Origin: Lachnospiraceae bacterium UBA7480
Lineage (GTDB): Bacteria; Bacillota; Clostridia; Lachnospirales; Lachnospiraceae
Length of the DNA: 7,239 nt
Assembly (NCBI GenBank): GCA_002479655.1
Contig: DLOQ01000004.1
Location: forward strand, 601 to 7,839
Direction of reading: 5' to 3'
Positions 1 to 7,217 of the stretch are shown piece by piece. The position numbers and the translations under genes were made by a program. Every line of letters starts with the position of its first letter. The stretch's first letter is position 1. The notes beneath the pieces were generated by a model. It ran no database searches. It saw only the letters and a list, made by a program, of their open reading frames with translations, and was not told the origin of the DNA.

Positions 1-40
1 CAAACTAGGGACGAAAGGCTTACTGGGAAGAATGGAAAGC

Positions 41-45
41 GGGGA
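41..45 (+). promoter_or_regulatory. Ribosome binding site choosing the start at 53
   Basis: GGGGA lies 7 nt before the ATG at 53, which is a normal Shine-Dalgarno distance, though two of its pairs with 16S rRNA would be G-U. The in-frame ATG at 32 has only a GGGAAG one base upstream, which is too close to work. The frame is also open back to the window edge, so a start further upstream cannot be excluded. Confidence 0.45.
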
Positions 46-52
46 TTTACTT

Positions 53-1522
53 ATGGAACAGACGGATAGAAGAGAGCGGATGCTGATGGGGCTTTATCTT
101 TTTATTTTTCTGATCGTGGCATCTTCCATAGCATTGATGCAGCCGTTATATGACACTCCGCCCGTCTATGCCAATGCGCCGGATGAACACGCAAGGTATC
201 TTATCCCTCAGTATATCTGTGAACATGGCAAACTTCCCACTGCTTATGATGAGGAAGTCCGTATTCCGGGATATGGTTCTTCCTATGCGCTTTATAATGT
301 ACTTCCGTATATTTTTATGGGGTGGGTAATGCGGTTCGTGAACCTGTTTACGGACAGGGAAGCATATTTGTTATACAGTGCGCGTTTTGTAAACGTTCTG
401 TTTGGCGTGGCTATGGCATTTACGGTCAGAAAACTGGCAGTCAGGATCTTTGATGAGGAAGCGAAAAAAATTTGTCTGGACTGGCTGTTCTGTTTTCTGG
501 TGACGTTTATGCCGCAAAGCTTGTTTCTTCATACGTATGTGAATACGGATTCTATGGCAATGCTGTCAACCGCATTGATCTTATATGCGCTGGTCAGTAT
601 CTATCAGGATGGATTTTGTGTTTCCAACAGCGGTATTTTATGCGCAGGCGTGATATTCTGTACACTTTCCTATTATAATGCTTACAGCTATATCGTCAGC
701 GCGGTTCTGCTTTGCCTTGCTTATTTTGCAGGTCCCGCTGCCGGGAGGCCGGATGGGGCGGTACAGGAGAAACGGAGGATTGCATATGATTGGAAGAACA
801 TGGTCCGCCATGCGCTGCCGATTACGGCAGTAATCTTATTGGGAACGGCGTGGTGGTTTGTACGCAGTTATATTTTGTATGACGGTGATATTCTCGGATT
901 TCGCACAGCAGACAAAATGATGGAAGCGTATGCGGTGGATAAAGTCAATCCATTGACGTCGCAGACGTACCGGCAGATGGGATATACACTCCGGCAGATG
1001 ATAAGGGAAACAGACTATCTGACGATTGCCTATGCTTCCTTCGTCGGTGCGTACGGTTCTTTGTCTATTTTTGCGGATATCTGGATCTACCGTTTTTATA
1101 AGCTGTTCTTTTACGGCGGATTGATGGGGTATATCATTACGATCCCTGTTTATAGAAAACATCATGGGTGGAAAAGGATGCTTTTTCATGCCAATCTGAT
1201 CTTTTGTATCATTATGCCGGTATTCCTGGCTGTTTATTATGCATATACTTCAGATTTTCAGGCGCAGGGCAGATATATGATGCCGATACTCCTGCCGCTT
1301 ATGATCTATGTTGTGAAGGGGCTGGAACGGCTGGCTGCGCTTGTGCGGAAAGCTGCGCTTGGGAAAGCGGGGAATCCGGACGGGGAGAACCGCTCAGTGA
1401 TTCTGGGAAATGTGATAAGGATAGCCGTAATCCTTGCAATGGCGGGAACGATCCTGATGCTGCTCTGGATGGTCTATGGGACGGCTATGCCGATTTACTG
1501 CCAATTCTTGACAGTTAACTAA
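53..1522 (+). CDS. Polytopic membrane protein, GT-C / DUF2142-like putative glycosyltransferase
   Basis: This is a probable membrane glycosyltransferase that moves a sugar from a polyprenyl-phosphate donor onto a cell-surface glycan or protein; donor and acceptor are unknown. Numbering from the ATG at 32, hydrophobic helices lie at about 18-36, 85-105, 115-135, 147-168, 172-191, 200-233, 261-279, 357-373, 385-405, 413-430 and 457-485. The first outer loop carries PDEH (Asp51, Glu52, His53), matching the acidic motif that binds metal or donor phosphate in GT-C enzymes. Two further family-like stretches are the YVNTDSMAML region (169-178) and QGRYMMPILLP (412-422), which are typical of DUF2142 and related GT39-like proteins. 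The start at 53 (489 aa) is preferred because of its ribosome binding site; an ATG at 32 would give 496 aa. No partner glycan genes are visible. A promoter for the next gene begins inside its 3' end, and no terminator follows. The membrane GT-C fold is fairly sure, the exact reaction is not. Confidence 0.8.
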   Translation: MEQTDRRERMLMGLYLFIFLIVASSIALMQPLYDTPPVYANAPDEHARYLIPQYICEHGKLPTAYDEEVRIPGYGSSYALYNVLPYIFMGWVMRFVNLFTDREAYLLYSARFVNVLFGVAMAFTVRKLAVRIFDEEAKKICLDWLFCFLVTFMPQSLFLHTYVNTDSMAMLSTALILYALVSIYQDGFCVSNSGILCAGVIFCTLSYYNAYSYIVSAVLLCLAYFAGPAAGRPDGAVQEKRRIAYDWKNMVRHALPITAVILLGTAWWFVRSYILYDGDILGFRTADKMMEAYAVDKVNPLTSQTYRQMGYTLRQMIRETDYLTIAYASFVGAYGSLSIFADIWIYRFYKLFFYGGLMGYIITIPVYRKHHGWKRMLFHANLIFCIIMPVFLAVYYAYTSDFQAQGRYMMPILLPLMIYVVKGLERLAALVRKAALGKAGNPDGENRSVILGNVIRIAVILAMAGTILMLLWMVYGTAMPIYCQFLTVN

Positions 1523-1536
1523 TAAATCGGTATAAT
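1508..1536 (+). promoter_or_regulatory. Perfect consensus sigma-A promoter for the GGDEF-EAL gene
   Basis: TTGACA at 1508-1513 and TATAAT at 1531-1536 are separated by exactly 17 bases, so both hexamers and the spacing match the consensus. The -35 box lies in the last codons of the upstream membrane-protein gene, and its stop codon falls in the spacer. Transcription should start near 1543, giving a leader of about 155 nt before the ATG at 1698. A promoter this strong could also supply gpmI and eno. Confidence 0.85.
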
Positions 1537-1542
1537 TTTCTT

Positions 1543-1697
1543 TATGTGGAGTCAGGCGCTTGCCTGCCTGCGATGAATTGTCAATGATGCACAATAGAGA
1601 AAAATTTTGTCAGAGTTTCGCAATTACCTAATGTATAATTATGAGTTAAGGTGAAAGCCGCAGGAGAGCCAAAGACAGAAAAAGACGGAGGACAGAT
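1543..1697 (+). other. Long 5' leader of the GGDEF-EAL transcript
   Basis: These 155 bases lie between the predicted transcription start and the ATG at 1698 and hold no convincing ORF. A small stem, CAGGC/GCCTG with a GCTT loop, sits at 1553-1566, but no T-run follows, so it is not a terminator. TTGTCA occurs twice (1578-1583 and 1607-1612). The purine-rich stretch after 1640 (GGTGAAAGCC and onward) leads to a strong ribosome binding site, GGAGGA at 1687-1692. I looked for the conserved parts of class I and II c-di-GMP riboswitches and did not find them. Its function, if any, is unknown. Confidence 0.45.
1607..1639 (+). promoter_or_regulatory. Possible second promoter nearer the GGDEF-EAL gene
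   Basis: A perfect -10 box (TATAAT, 1634-1639) lies about 60 nt before the start codon. The only good -35 candidate, TTGTCA at 1607-1612, is 21 nt away, which is longer than normal. An alternative pairing of TTGTCA with TAATGT at 1629-1634 has a 16-nt spacer but a poor -10. It could be a weak or activator-dependent promoter, or a chance AT-rich match. Confidence 0.3.
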
Positions 1698-4001
1698 ATG
1701 CTTCAGGGGTTTTGCATCACTGGGATGATATTAGTGGTTTTTATGGCTGTCTGTATCGTGAAGATGGGGAGCATCAAGAAAGAGATCGTCAACACGATGC
1801 GTTTTTTGTTTTCAGTTGCCATTTTGACCATGCTTTGCAATATAGCCGCGGTGCTTGCTTCACCTGGGGCGGAGTATTTCGCAATGCTGATGCATGGACT
1901 TTATTTTGCCTTTACCGACTGGCTGGTTGTCGCTTTATTCTACTTTGCGAAACATTACACCGGTTATTTCGAGAAAGATAAGACGGTCGTCAGGATTTTT
2001 TCGATCCTTTCCGTTGTGGATACCGTATCTTTGCTTGCGAATCTATATTTCAAACATATATTTTACTGTGAATGGACGGAAATACAGCAGGGCGCTTTTT
2101 CGTATTCCTGTTATGCCGTACATACCCAGATGCCGGGATATCTTTCTCATATCCTGATCGTATATTCCATGGCGTTGTTTGTTATTGGTGTATTTTTTGT
2201 GAAAGCAAGGAAGACAATAAAGCTGTACCGCAGAAAATATGATGTGATCCTGTATTCTTTTGTGATCATTCTGGGAGTCAATATCCTCTATCGATTTGTA
2301 AATATCGCGATCGATATTTCCGTTATTTTCTATGTTCTTTTAGCGATTGCGATCGGTTATTTCGGACTTTTATATATTCCCAAAGGACTGACGGCGAGAC
2401 TGCTATCCTTTTCCGTTAAGGATATGAGTATGGGCATCCTCTGCTTTGACCTGCAGGGAAACTGTATCTATGTCAATGATATGGCAAAGCGTCTGTTTGG
2501 GCAGGAGCAATGTAAGGGTTATGAGTTTTTTGAAAATTATTATGCGGATTGGCTGGAAGAACAGGGCGATGAGGAGTTGGTGGATACAACATGGCGGGAG
2601 CAGCAGATCGAGGGGGAGAAAATCAGCTATTACGAAACAAAGTTTAAAAGGCTGCTGGACGATGATGGAAATTTTGTCGGCGCATATTTCAGTATCGTGG
2701 ATATGACGGAGGAAATCACAAAATACGAGAGGGAACTCTACCGCGCAACGCATGACGAATTGACTGGAATATATAACAGGGCCGGATTTATGGAGCAGAC
2801 GCATATGGTATTGGAAAACGATCCCGATACGAAGCGCTGCATTATGTGTGTGGATGTCAAAGATTTTAAATTGTACAATGAAATGTTCGGTGTGAAAGCC
2901 GGAGATAAACTTTTGATCAAGATTGCCGGAATAATGCGGAAGGAATATTCAGAGAATATTGTATACGGACGTTTGTCAGGTGACAGATTTGCGGTATGTA
3001 TGCCGGTGGATCGTTTTGATGAACAGAGGATAACCAATTATATTAAGACAGCCGCTGAAAAGGGCGGGAACGATGTTTATCATGTCCATATCCAGCTGGG
3101 AATATATTTCATTACGGATCCTGCCATGGATGTTTCGGTGATGTGCGACCGAGGCATGATGGCGATTCAGTCCATAAAACAGGATTATCAGAAATACGCG
3201 GCATATTATGATGAGAAGCTGGGAGATCAGCTTCACAAAGAGAAAAAGCTGCTCAGCGGTTTTGAAGAAGCAATGGAGGACGGGCAGTTTCGGATATATC
3301 TTCAGCCGCAGATCGCTGCGGACGGCACGCTGCTGGGAGCGGAGGCATTGGTGCGCTGGGTACATCCTGTTGACGGACTGATCCCGCCGATTGCGTTTAT
3401 CCCATTGTTTGAGCAGACGGGATATATTCATAAGCTGGATATGTGTGTATGGGAGCTTGCCTGCCGGCAGCTGGCGCAATGGAAGAAGATGGGCAGGGAG
3501 GATCTTCATATTTCTGTCAACATCTCGGCAAAAGATTTTTATTATATCGATCTTTATGAGACATTTACCGGATTGGTAAAGAAACATGAGATCGCGCCTA
3601 AGAATCTGAAGCTGGAGATTACGGAAACGGCGGTTATGACAGAGATGAGTAAACAGTTAAAACTGTTAGACAGGCTGAGGGAGTTTGGCTTCCATATAGA
3701 GATTGATGATTTCGGAAGCGGTTATTCGTCCCTGAATACGTTAAAGGATATGAATGTTGATGTCGTCAAGATGGATATGGGATTTTTGAAAAAGACGGAG
3801 CATCAGGAGCGGAGCCGTATCATCATGGACGCGATGATCGCGATGTCGAAAAAGCTTGGCATTGCCGTCATTACAGAAGGCGTAGAGACAGAAGAACAGG
3901 TTGCATTCTTAAAGACTGCCGGCTGCGATATGTTCCAGGGGTATTATTTTGATAAGCCGATGCCGGTGGAGCAATTTGAAGAAAAATATCAACTAAGTTA
4001 A
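1698..4001 (+). CDS. 7TM-PAS-GGDEF(degenerate)-EAL protein, probable c-di-GMP phosphodiesterase
   Basis: This is a membrane sensor predicted to hydrolyse cyclic di-GMP to pGpG. The first 226 residues hold seven hydrophobic helices (about 5-22, 34-54, 60-84, 97-118, 148-168, 182-202, 207-226), like the 7TM sensor module of some clostridial histidine kinases. A PAS domain follows (about 236-340), then a short linker, GGDEF (about 343-505) and EAL (about 515-765). The GGDEF signature reads SGDRF (427-431): the catalytic acidic residue is Arg430, and the usual RxxD inhibitory site is absent. Asp386, Lys391 and Asn394 of the DxDxFK..N region survive, so nucleotide binding remains possible. The EAL domain appears complete: Glu549 (EAL), Asn608, Glu640, Asp670/Asp671 in DDFGSGYSSL, Lys691, Glu727 and Gln747. 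The start is backed by GGAGGA five bases upstream. A consensus promoter lies 160 bases upstream, and gpmI starts 28 nt after the stop. The sensed signal is unknown. Confidence 0.93.
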   Translation: MLQGFCITGMILVVFMAVCIVKMGSIKKEIVNTMRFLFSVAILTMLCNIAAVLASPGAEYFAMLMHGLYFAFTDWLVVALFYFAKHYTGYFEKDKTVVRIFSILSVVDTVSLLANLYFKHIFYCEWTEIQQGAFSYSCYAVHTQMPGYLSHILIVYSMALFVIGVFFVKARKTIKLYRRKYDVILYSFVIILGVNILYRFVNIAIDISVIFYVLLAIAIGYFGLLYIPKGLTARLLSFSVKDMSMGILCFDLQGNCIYVNDMAKRLFGQEQCKGYEFFENYYADWLEEQGDEELVDTTWREQQIEGEKISYYETKFKRLLDDDGNFVGAYFSIVDMTEEITKYERELYRATHDELTGIYNRAGFMEQTHMVLENDPDTKRCIMCVDVKDFKLYNEMFGVKAGDKLLIKIAGIMRKEYSENIVYGRLSGDRFAVCMPVDRFDEQRITNYIKTAAEKGGNDVYHVHIQLGIYFITDPAMDVSVMCDRGMMAIQSIKQDYQKYAAYYDEKLGDQLHKEKKLLSGFEEAMEDGQFRIYLQPQIAADGTLLGAEALVRWVHPVDGLIPPIAFIPLFEQTGYIHKLDMCVWELACRQLAQWKKMGREDLHISVNISAKDFYYIDLYETFTGLVKKHEIAPKNLKLEITETAVMTEMSKQLKLLDRLREFGFHIEIDDFGSGYSSLNTLKDMNVDVVKMDMGFLKKTEHQERSRIIMDAMIAMSKKLGIAVITEGVETEEQVAFLKTAGCDMFQGYYFDKPMPVEQFEEKYQLS

Positions 4002-4029
4002 AAATCATAAAGAAAGAAGGAGAATAAAG

Positions 4030-5577
4030 ATGGCTAAGAAAACAACGGTATTGATGATTCTGGACGGTTACGGTCTGAATGACAAGACGGAAGGAAATGC
4101 GGTAAAACAGGCAAAGACGCCGGTGATGGATAAGCTGATGGCGGAATATCCTTTTGTGAAAGGGAATGCCAGCGGTATGGCAGTCGGGCTTCCCGATGGT
4201 CAGATGGGCAATTCGGAAGTCGGTCACCTGAATATGGGAGCGGGTCGTATCGTATATCAGGAGCTGACCAGGATCACAAAGGAGATTCAGGATGGCACAT
4301 TTTTTGAGAATCCGGCGCTGCTGCATGCAGTAGAGAATTGTAAAAAGAATGATTCCGCGCTTCATATGTTCGGACTGCTGTCCGATGGAGGCGTTCACAG
4401 TCACAATACGCATTTGTACGGACTGCTGGAGCTGGCAAAGAGGAATAATCTTTCTAAGGTTTATGTGCATGCCTTTTTGGACGGACGTGATACACCGCCC
4501 GCAAGCGGCAAGGATTTTGTGATCGCGCTGGAAGATGAGATGAAGAAGATCGGCGTCGGCAAGGTGGCTACCGTAACAGGCCGTTACTATGCGATGGATC
4601 GTGATAATAATTTTGACCGTGTCGAAAAGGCATATCTTGCTCTGACCAAAGGCGAGGGACTGACGGCGGACAGTGCGGCAGATGGTATCCAGGCATCTTA
4701 TGACAGGGATGAAACAGATGAATTTGTTAAGCCGACGGTTGTGCTGGAAGGCGGAAAGCCGACAGCGGTGATTGGAGACGGGGATTCCGTGATCTTCTTT
4801 AACTTCAGACCTGACCGTGCGAGGGAGATCACAAGGGCATTCTGCGATGACGATTTTAAGGGATTTGCAAGAGAGAAAACATTGGACATCAAGTATGTGT
4901 GCTTTTCAGAGTATGATCCGACGATCCCGAATAAAGAGATCGCGTTTCATAAGATCGCAGTGACCAATACCTTTGGCGAGTGGCTTGCGGCCAATCATAT
5001 GACGCAGGCACGTATTGCCGAGACGGAAAAATATGCGCATGTTACCTTTTTCTTTAATGGCGGCGTGGAGGAACCTAATCCCGGCGAAGACAGGGTGCTT
5101 GTTCCGTCACCAAAGGAAGTGGCGACCTATGATCTGAAACCGGAAATGAGCGCTTATGGTGTCTGCGATAAACTGGTAGAAGCAATTGACAGCGGTAAGT
5201 ATGATGTTATCATTATCAACTTTGCGAATCCTGATATGGTAGGACATACCGGCGTGGAAGCCGCGGCGATCAAGGCGGTAGAGGCAGTTGATGAATGTGT
5301 CGGACGCGCAGTGGAAGCCATCAAGAGAAACGGCGGCGCAATGTTTATCTGTGCGGATCACGGCAATGCGGAACAGCTTGTGGATTATGAGACGGGAGCG
5401 CCGTTTACAGCGCATACGACCAATCAGGTGCCGTTTATCCTTGTGAATTATGATTCCGCTTATACGCTCCGCGAAGGCGGATGTCTGGCGGATATCATTC
5501 CGACACTGATCCAGATCATGGGCAAGGAGCAGCCGGCGGAAATGACCGGAAAGTCGCTGCTTGTAAAGAAGGCATAA
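4030..5577 (+). CDS. gpmI: 2,3-bisphosphoglycerate-independent phosphoglycerate mutase
   Basis: This cytosolic glycolytic enzyme interconverts 3-phosphoglycerate and 2-phosphoglycerate through a phosphoserine intermediate, using two metal ions (usually manganese) of the alkaline phosphatase superfamily. At 515 residues it has the normal family length. Asp12 sits in ILDGYG near the N-terminus, and the phosphoserine nucleophile is Ser62 in GNSEVGH. Substrate-binding residues of the transferase domain are seen in GGVHSH (His123), DGRDTPP (151-157), GRYYAMDRD (Arg185) and NFRPDR. Lys334 is in place, and the phosphatase-domain metal ligands are Asp402, His406, Asp443, His444 and His462. All expected active-site residues are present. 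AAGGAG at 4017-4022 gives good spacing to the ATG. The gene lies 28 nt after the GGDEF-EAL gene with no terminator or convincing promoter between them, so co-transcription is likely. eno follows after 72 nt. The usual gapA-pgk-tpiA neighbours are not upstream here. Confidence 0.98.
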   Translation: MAKKTTVLMILDGYGLNDKTEGNAVKQAKTPVMDKLMAEYPFVKGNASGMAVGLPDGQMGNSEVGHLNMGAGRIVYQELTRITKEIQDGTFFENPALLHAVENCKKNDSALHMFGLLSDGGVHSHNTHLYGLLELAKRNNLSKVYVHAFLDGRDTPPASGKDFVIALEDEMKKIGVGKVATVTGRYYAMDRDNNFDRVEKAYLALTKGEGLTADSAADGIQASYDRDETDEFVKPTVVLEGGKPTAVIGDGDSVIFFNFRPDRAREITRAFCDDDFKGFAREKTLDIKYVCFSEYDPTIPNKEIAFHKIAVTNTFGEWLAANHMTQARIAETEKYAHVTFFFNGGVEEPNPGEDRVLVPSPKEVATYDLKPEMSAYGVCDKLVEAIDSGKYDVIIINFANPDMVGHTGVEAAAIKAVEAVDECVGRAVEAIKRNGGAMFICADHGNAEQLVDYETGAPFTAHTTNQVPFILVNYDSAYTLREGGCLADIIPTLIQIMGKEQPAEMTGKSLLVKKA

Positions 5578-5597
5578 GATTAAAAATAAGTGTATAT

Positions 5598-5649
5598 AAC
5601 CCTCCAAATCGTAAACAATAATTAAAAACGATTCGGAGGGTTTTATTTT
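5598..5649 (+). terminator. Terminator-like hairpin that also buries the eno ribosome binding site
   Basis: The 5' arm AACCCTCC (5598-5605) plus AATCGT (5607-5612) pairs with ACGATT (5628-5633) plus GGAGGGTT (5635-5642). There is one A/C mismatch, and a 15-nt A-rich loop (5613-5627). The 3' arm runs into TTTTATTTT, which ends at the eno ATG (5650), so the element has the form of an intrinsic terminator. GGAGGG at 5635-5640 is also the only Shine-Dalgarno sequence for eno, 9 nt before its start. It could therefore reduce transcription into eno, block eno translation, or both. A poor -10-like TATAAC at 5595-5600 would start RNA inside the 5' arm and leave the ribosome site free, but it has no good -35. 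Confidence 0.75.
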
Positions 5650-7071
5650 ATGCATGAATTGGAAATTACGGATGTGCATGCCAGGGAAGTGCTGGATTCC
5701 AGAGGCAATCCGACAGTAGAGGCTGCGGTGACGGTATGCAACCGTTATACGGGTTCGGCGATCGTGCCGTCCGGCGCATCGACGGGCAAGTTTGAAGCGG
5801 TGGAGCTTAGGGACAGCATGCTGGAACAGGAGGATTCCGTCACAGGAGATACCAGAACGACACGGGGGAAGCGCTATGGCGGTAAAGGCGTTCTCCATGC
5901 GGTCAGGAATGTAAACACGGAGATCAGGGAATGCCTGCTCGGAAAAACCGGATTGAACCAGCCGCTGATCGATGAGATGATGATCAAGCTGGATGGAACG
6001 GAAAATAAAAAAAGACTGGGCGCGAATGCGATCCTGGCGGTATCTATGGCAAATGCCAAAGCATGTGCCAAGGCGCTTGGCCTTCCATTATACAGATATC
6101 TTGGCGGAACCAATGCAAAGATCCTGCCGGCGCCGATGATGAATATTTTAAATGGCGGCGTCCATGCGAAGAATACTATTGATTTTCAGGAATTTATGAT
6201 CATGCCGGTAGGCGCTGATTCTTTTTCCGACGCGCTGCGTATGGGTACGGAGATCTATCACAGCTTAAAGAAGATACTGGCGAAGGACGGGAAAGCGACA
6301 GCCGTCGGCGACGAGGGCGGTTTTGCTCCGGATCTTAAAGATGCCTTTGAAGTATTTGATTATCTGACGCGGGCTGTGACAGACGCGGGTTATGCGTGCG
6401 GCAGTGATGTGGTTTTTGCAATGGATGCTGCGGCGTCTGAGCTTCATGAGGAAAATTCCGGTATGTATTATTTCCCCGGTGAATCCGAGATCCTGAAAAA
6501 AGAACGCGGCATCGATCCGGCTAATGAAAAGGAAGGTGTTTATGCGGGGGTATCGGATACCAAAGAAACCGGCGTGATGCGTACCACGGAGGAAATGATC
6601 GATATGTACGTGAAGCTTTGCGACCGATATCCGATCCGATCCATTGAAGACGGTCTGGATGAAGAAGACTGGAATGGCTGGGTGGAGCTGACCAGACGGC
6701 TTGGTGACAGGGTGCAGCTGGTTGGCGACGATCTGTTTGTTACAAATGAAAAAAGGTTAAAGCAGGGGATCGAACTTGCCGCTGCCAATGCAATCTTAGT
6801 CAAGGTCAATCAGATCGGTACGATGACGGAGGCGTTTAATGCCGTGGAATGTGCCCACCGTGCGGGATATCGGGCAGTGATTTCCCACCGCTCCGGTGAA
6901 TCCGAAGATGCGACGATTGCGGATATTGCGGTGGCGTTAAATGCCGGACAGATCAAGACCGGCGCGCCCTGCAGAAGTGACCGTGTGGTAAAATACAACA
7001 AGCTTCTCCGTATAGAGGAGGATCTTGCGGGGATGGCGCTTTACCGGTCGCCGTTTCTGGGATTACACTGA
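5650..7071 (+). CDS. eno: Enolase (phosphopyruvate hydratase) with two insertions
   Basis: Enolase removes water from 2-phosphoglycerate to make phosphoenolpyruvate, the step after GpmI. The protein has 473 residues, against roughly 430 for a typical bacterial enolase. All catalytic and magnesium-binding residues can be placed: Ser44 in the SGASTG loop, His172, Glu181, Glu222 (GDEGGF), Asp259, Glu333 (SIEDGL), Asp360 (GDD), Lys385 (KVNQIG), His413-Arg414-Ser415 (SHRSGE) and Lys436 (KTGAP). The extra length comes from about 15 residues near 56-77, between ELRD and GKGV, and about 30 residues near 278-309, between the metal-binding Asp259 and Glu333. The second insertion falls where flexible loop L3 closes over the active site in well-studied enolases. 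The C-terminus ([11 protein letters not shown]) is also unlike the common ending. The start is set by GGAGGG at 5635-5640, which lies in a hairpin. It is probably active, either as the main enolase or as a divergent second copy. No intrinsic terminator is seen after the stop. Confidence 0.96.
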   Translation: MHELEITDVHAREVLDSRGNPTVEAAVTVCNRYTGSAIVPSGASTGKFEAVELRDSMLEQEDSVTGDTRTTRGKRYGGKGVLHAVRNVNTEIRECLLGKTGLNQPLIDEMMIKLDGTENKKRLGANAILAVSMANAKACAKALGLPLYRYLGGTNAKILPAPMMNILNGGVHAKNTIDFQEFMIMPVGADSFSDALRMGTEIYHSLKKILAKDGKATAVGDEGGFAPDLKDAFEVFDYLTRAVTDAGYACGSDVVFAMDAAASELHEENSGMYYFPGESEILKKERGIDPANEKEGVYAGVSDTKETGVMRTTEEMIDMYVKLCDRYPIRSIEDGLDEEDWNGWVELTRRLGDRVQLVGDDLFVTNEKRLKQGIELAAANAILVKVNQIGTMTEAFNAVECAHRAGYRAVISHRSGESEDATIADIAVALNAGQIKTGAPCRSDRVVKYNKLLRIEEDLAGMALYRSPFLGLH

Positions 7072-7110
7072 TCCCCGAAATCATAATCTGTAATAAAATG
7101 GAAAAAGTAC

Positions 7111-7139
7111 TTGCAATTGATGGAAATTAGTGATATACT
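7111..7139 (+). promoter_or_regulatory. Strong sigma-A promoter for the gene downstream of the window
   Basis: TTGCAA (7111-7116) and TATACT (7134-7139) are 17 bases apart. A TG at 7131-7132, one base before the -10 box, makes it an extended -10 promoter. Transcription should begin near 7146 and quickly enter the GAAA-capped hairpin. It marks the start of a transcription unit separate from eno. Confidence 0.8.
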
Positions 7140-7164
7140 TTATAAAGTAGTGTAGGTGGTTGAC

Positions 7165-7188
7165 AAGAGTAGGCGAAAGCCTACTCTT
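7165..7188 (+). promoter_or_regulatory. 10-bp GAAA-tetraloop hairpin in a 5' leader, rimP-leader-like
   Basis: AAGAGTAGGC (7165-7174) pairs perfectly with GCCTACTCTT (7179-7188) around a GAAA tetraloop, and a T-rich ATTTAT follows. It begins about 20 nt after the predicted transcription start and is preceded by TTGACA. From memory, GAGT-GGC-type hairpins like this are common ahead of the rimP-nusA-infB operon in Firmicutes. The structure is seen directly; the link to rimP is inference, as the downstream gene is not in the window. It may act as an attenuator, protect the RNA 5' end, or terminate read-through from eno. Confidence 0.7.
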
Positions 7189-7217
7189 ATTTATGCACAC
7201 AGGCATCTGAAGGAAAA

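Noticed and set aside
1..69. Frame open from the window edge to a TAG at 67-69, possibly the tail of an upstream gene overlapping the membrane protein by 17 nt
   Set aside because: Only 22 codons are visible with no recognisable motif; a second frame is also open to the edge, so neither can be assigned.
1553..1566. CAGGC-GCTT-GCCTG stem as a terminator for the membrane-protein gene
   Set aside because: The stem is only 5 bp and no T-run follows it.
1543..1697. A c-di-GMP riboswitch in front of the GGDEF-EAL gene
   Set aside because: The conserved GACGCAAAGCC-like core and tetraloop-receptor pattern of class I are absent, and I see no class II signature. AAAGCC at about 1655-1660 is only a superficial likeness.
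2300..2319. Perfect 8-bp inverted repeat AAATATCG/CGATATTT with a 4-nt spacer
   Set aside because: It lies inside the membrane-helix coding region of the GGDEF-EAL gene and is explained by AT-rich codons for Asn-Ile-Ala-Ile-Asp-Ile; there is no sign of a regulatory role.
2976..3587. Long antisense open frames, such as 2976-3587, 3871-4470 and 5107-5898 on the minus strand
   Set aside because: They lie fully opposite well-supported genes, and their translations are rich in His, Arg, Ile and Cys without domain motifs, as expected of shadow frames.
3976..4004. Weak promoter-like TTGAAG and TAAAAA just before gpmI
   Set aside because: Both boxes match only four of six bases, and the -10 box lacks the key final T.
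7160..7188. Perfect -35 hexamer TTGACA at 7160-7165
   Set aside because: No acceptable -10 box occurs 16-18 bases downstream, as that stretch is the 3' arm of the hairpin; the promoter at 7111-7139 explains the region better.
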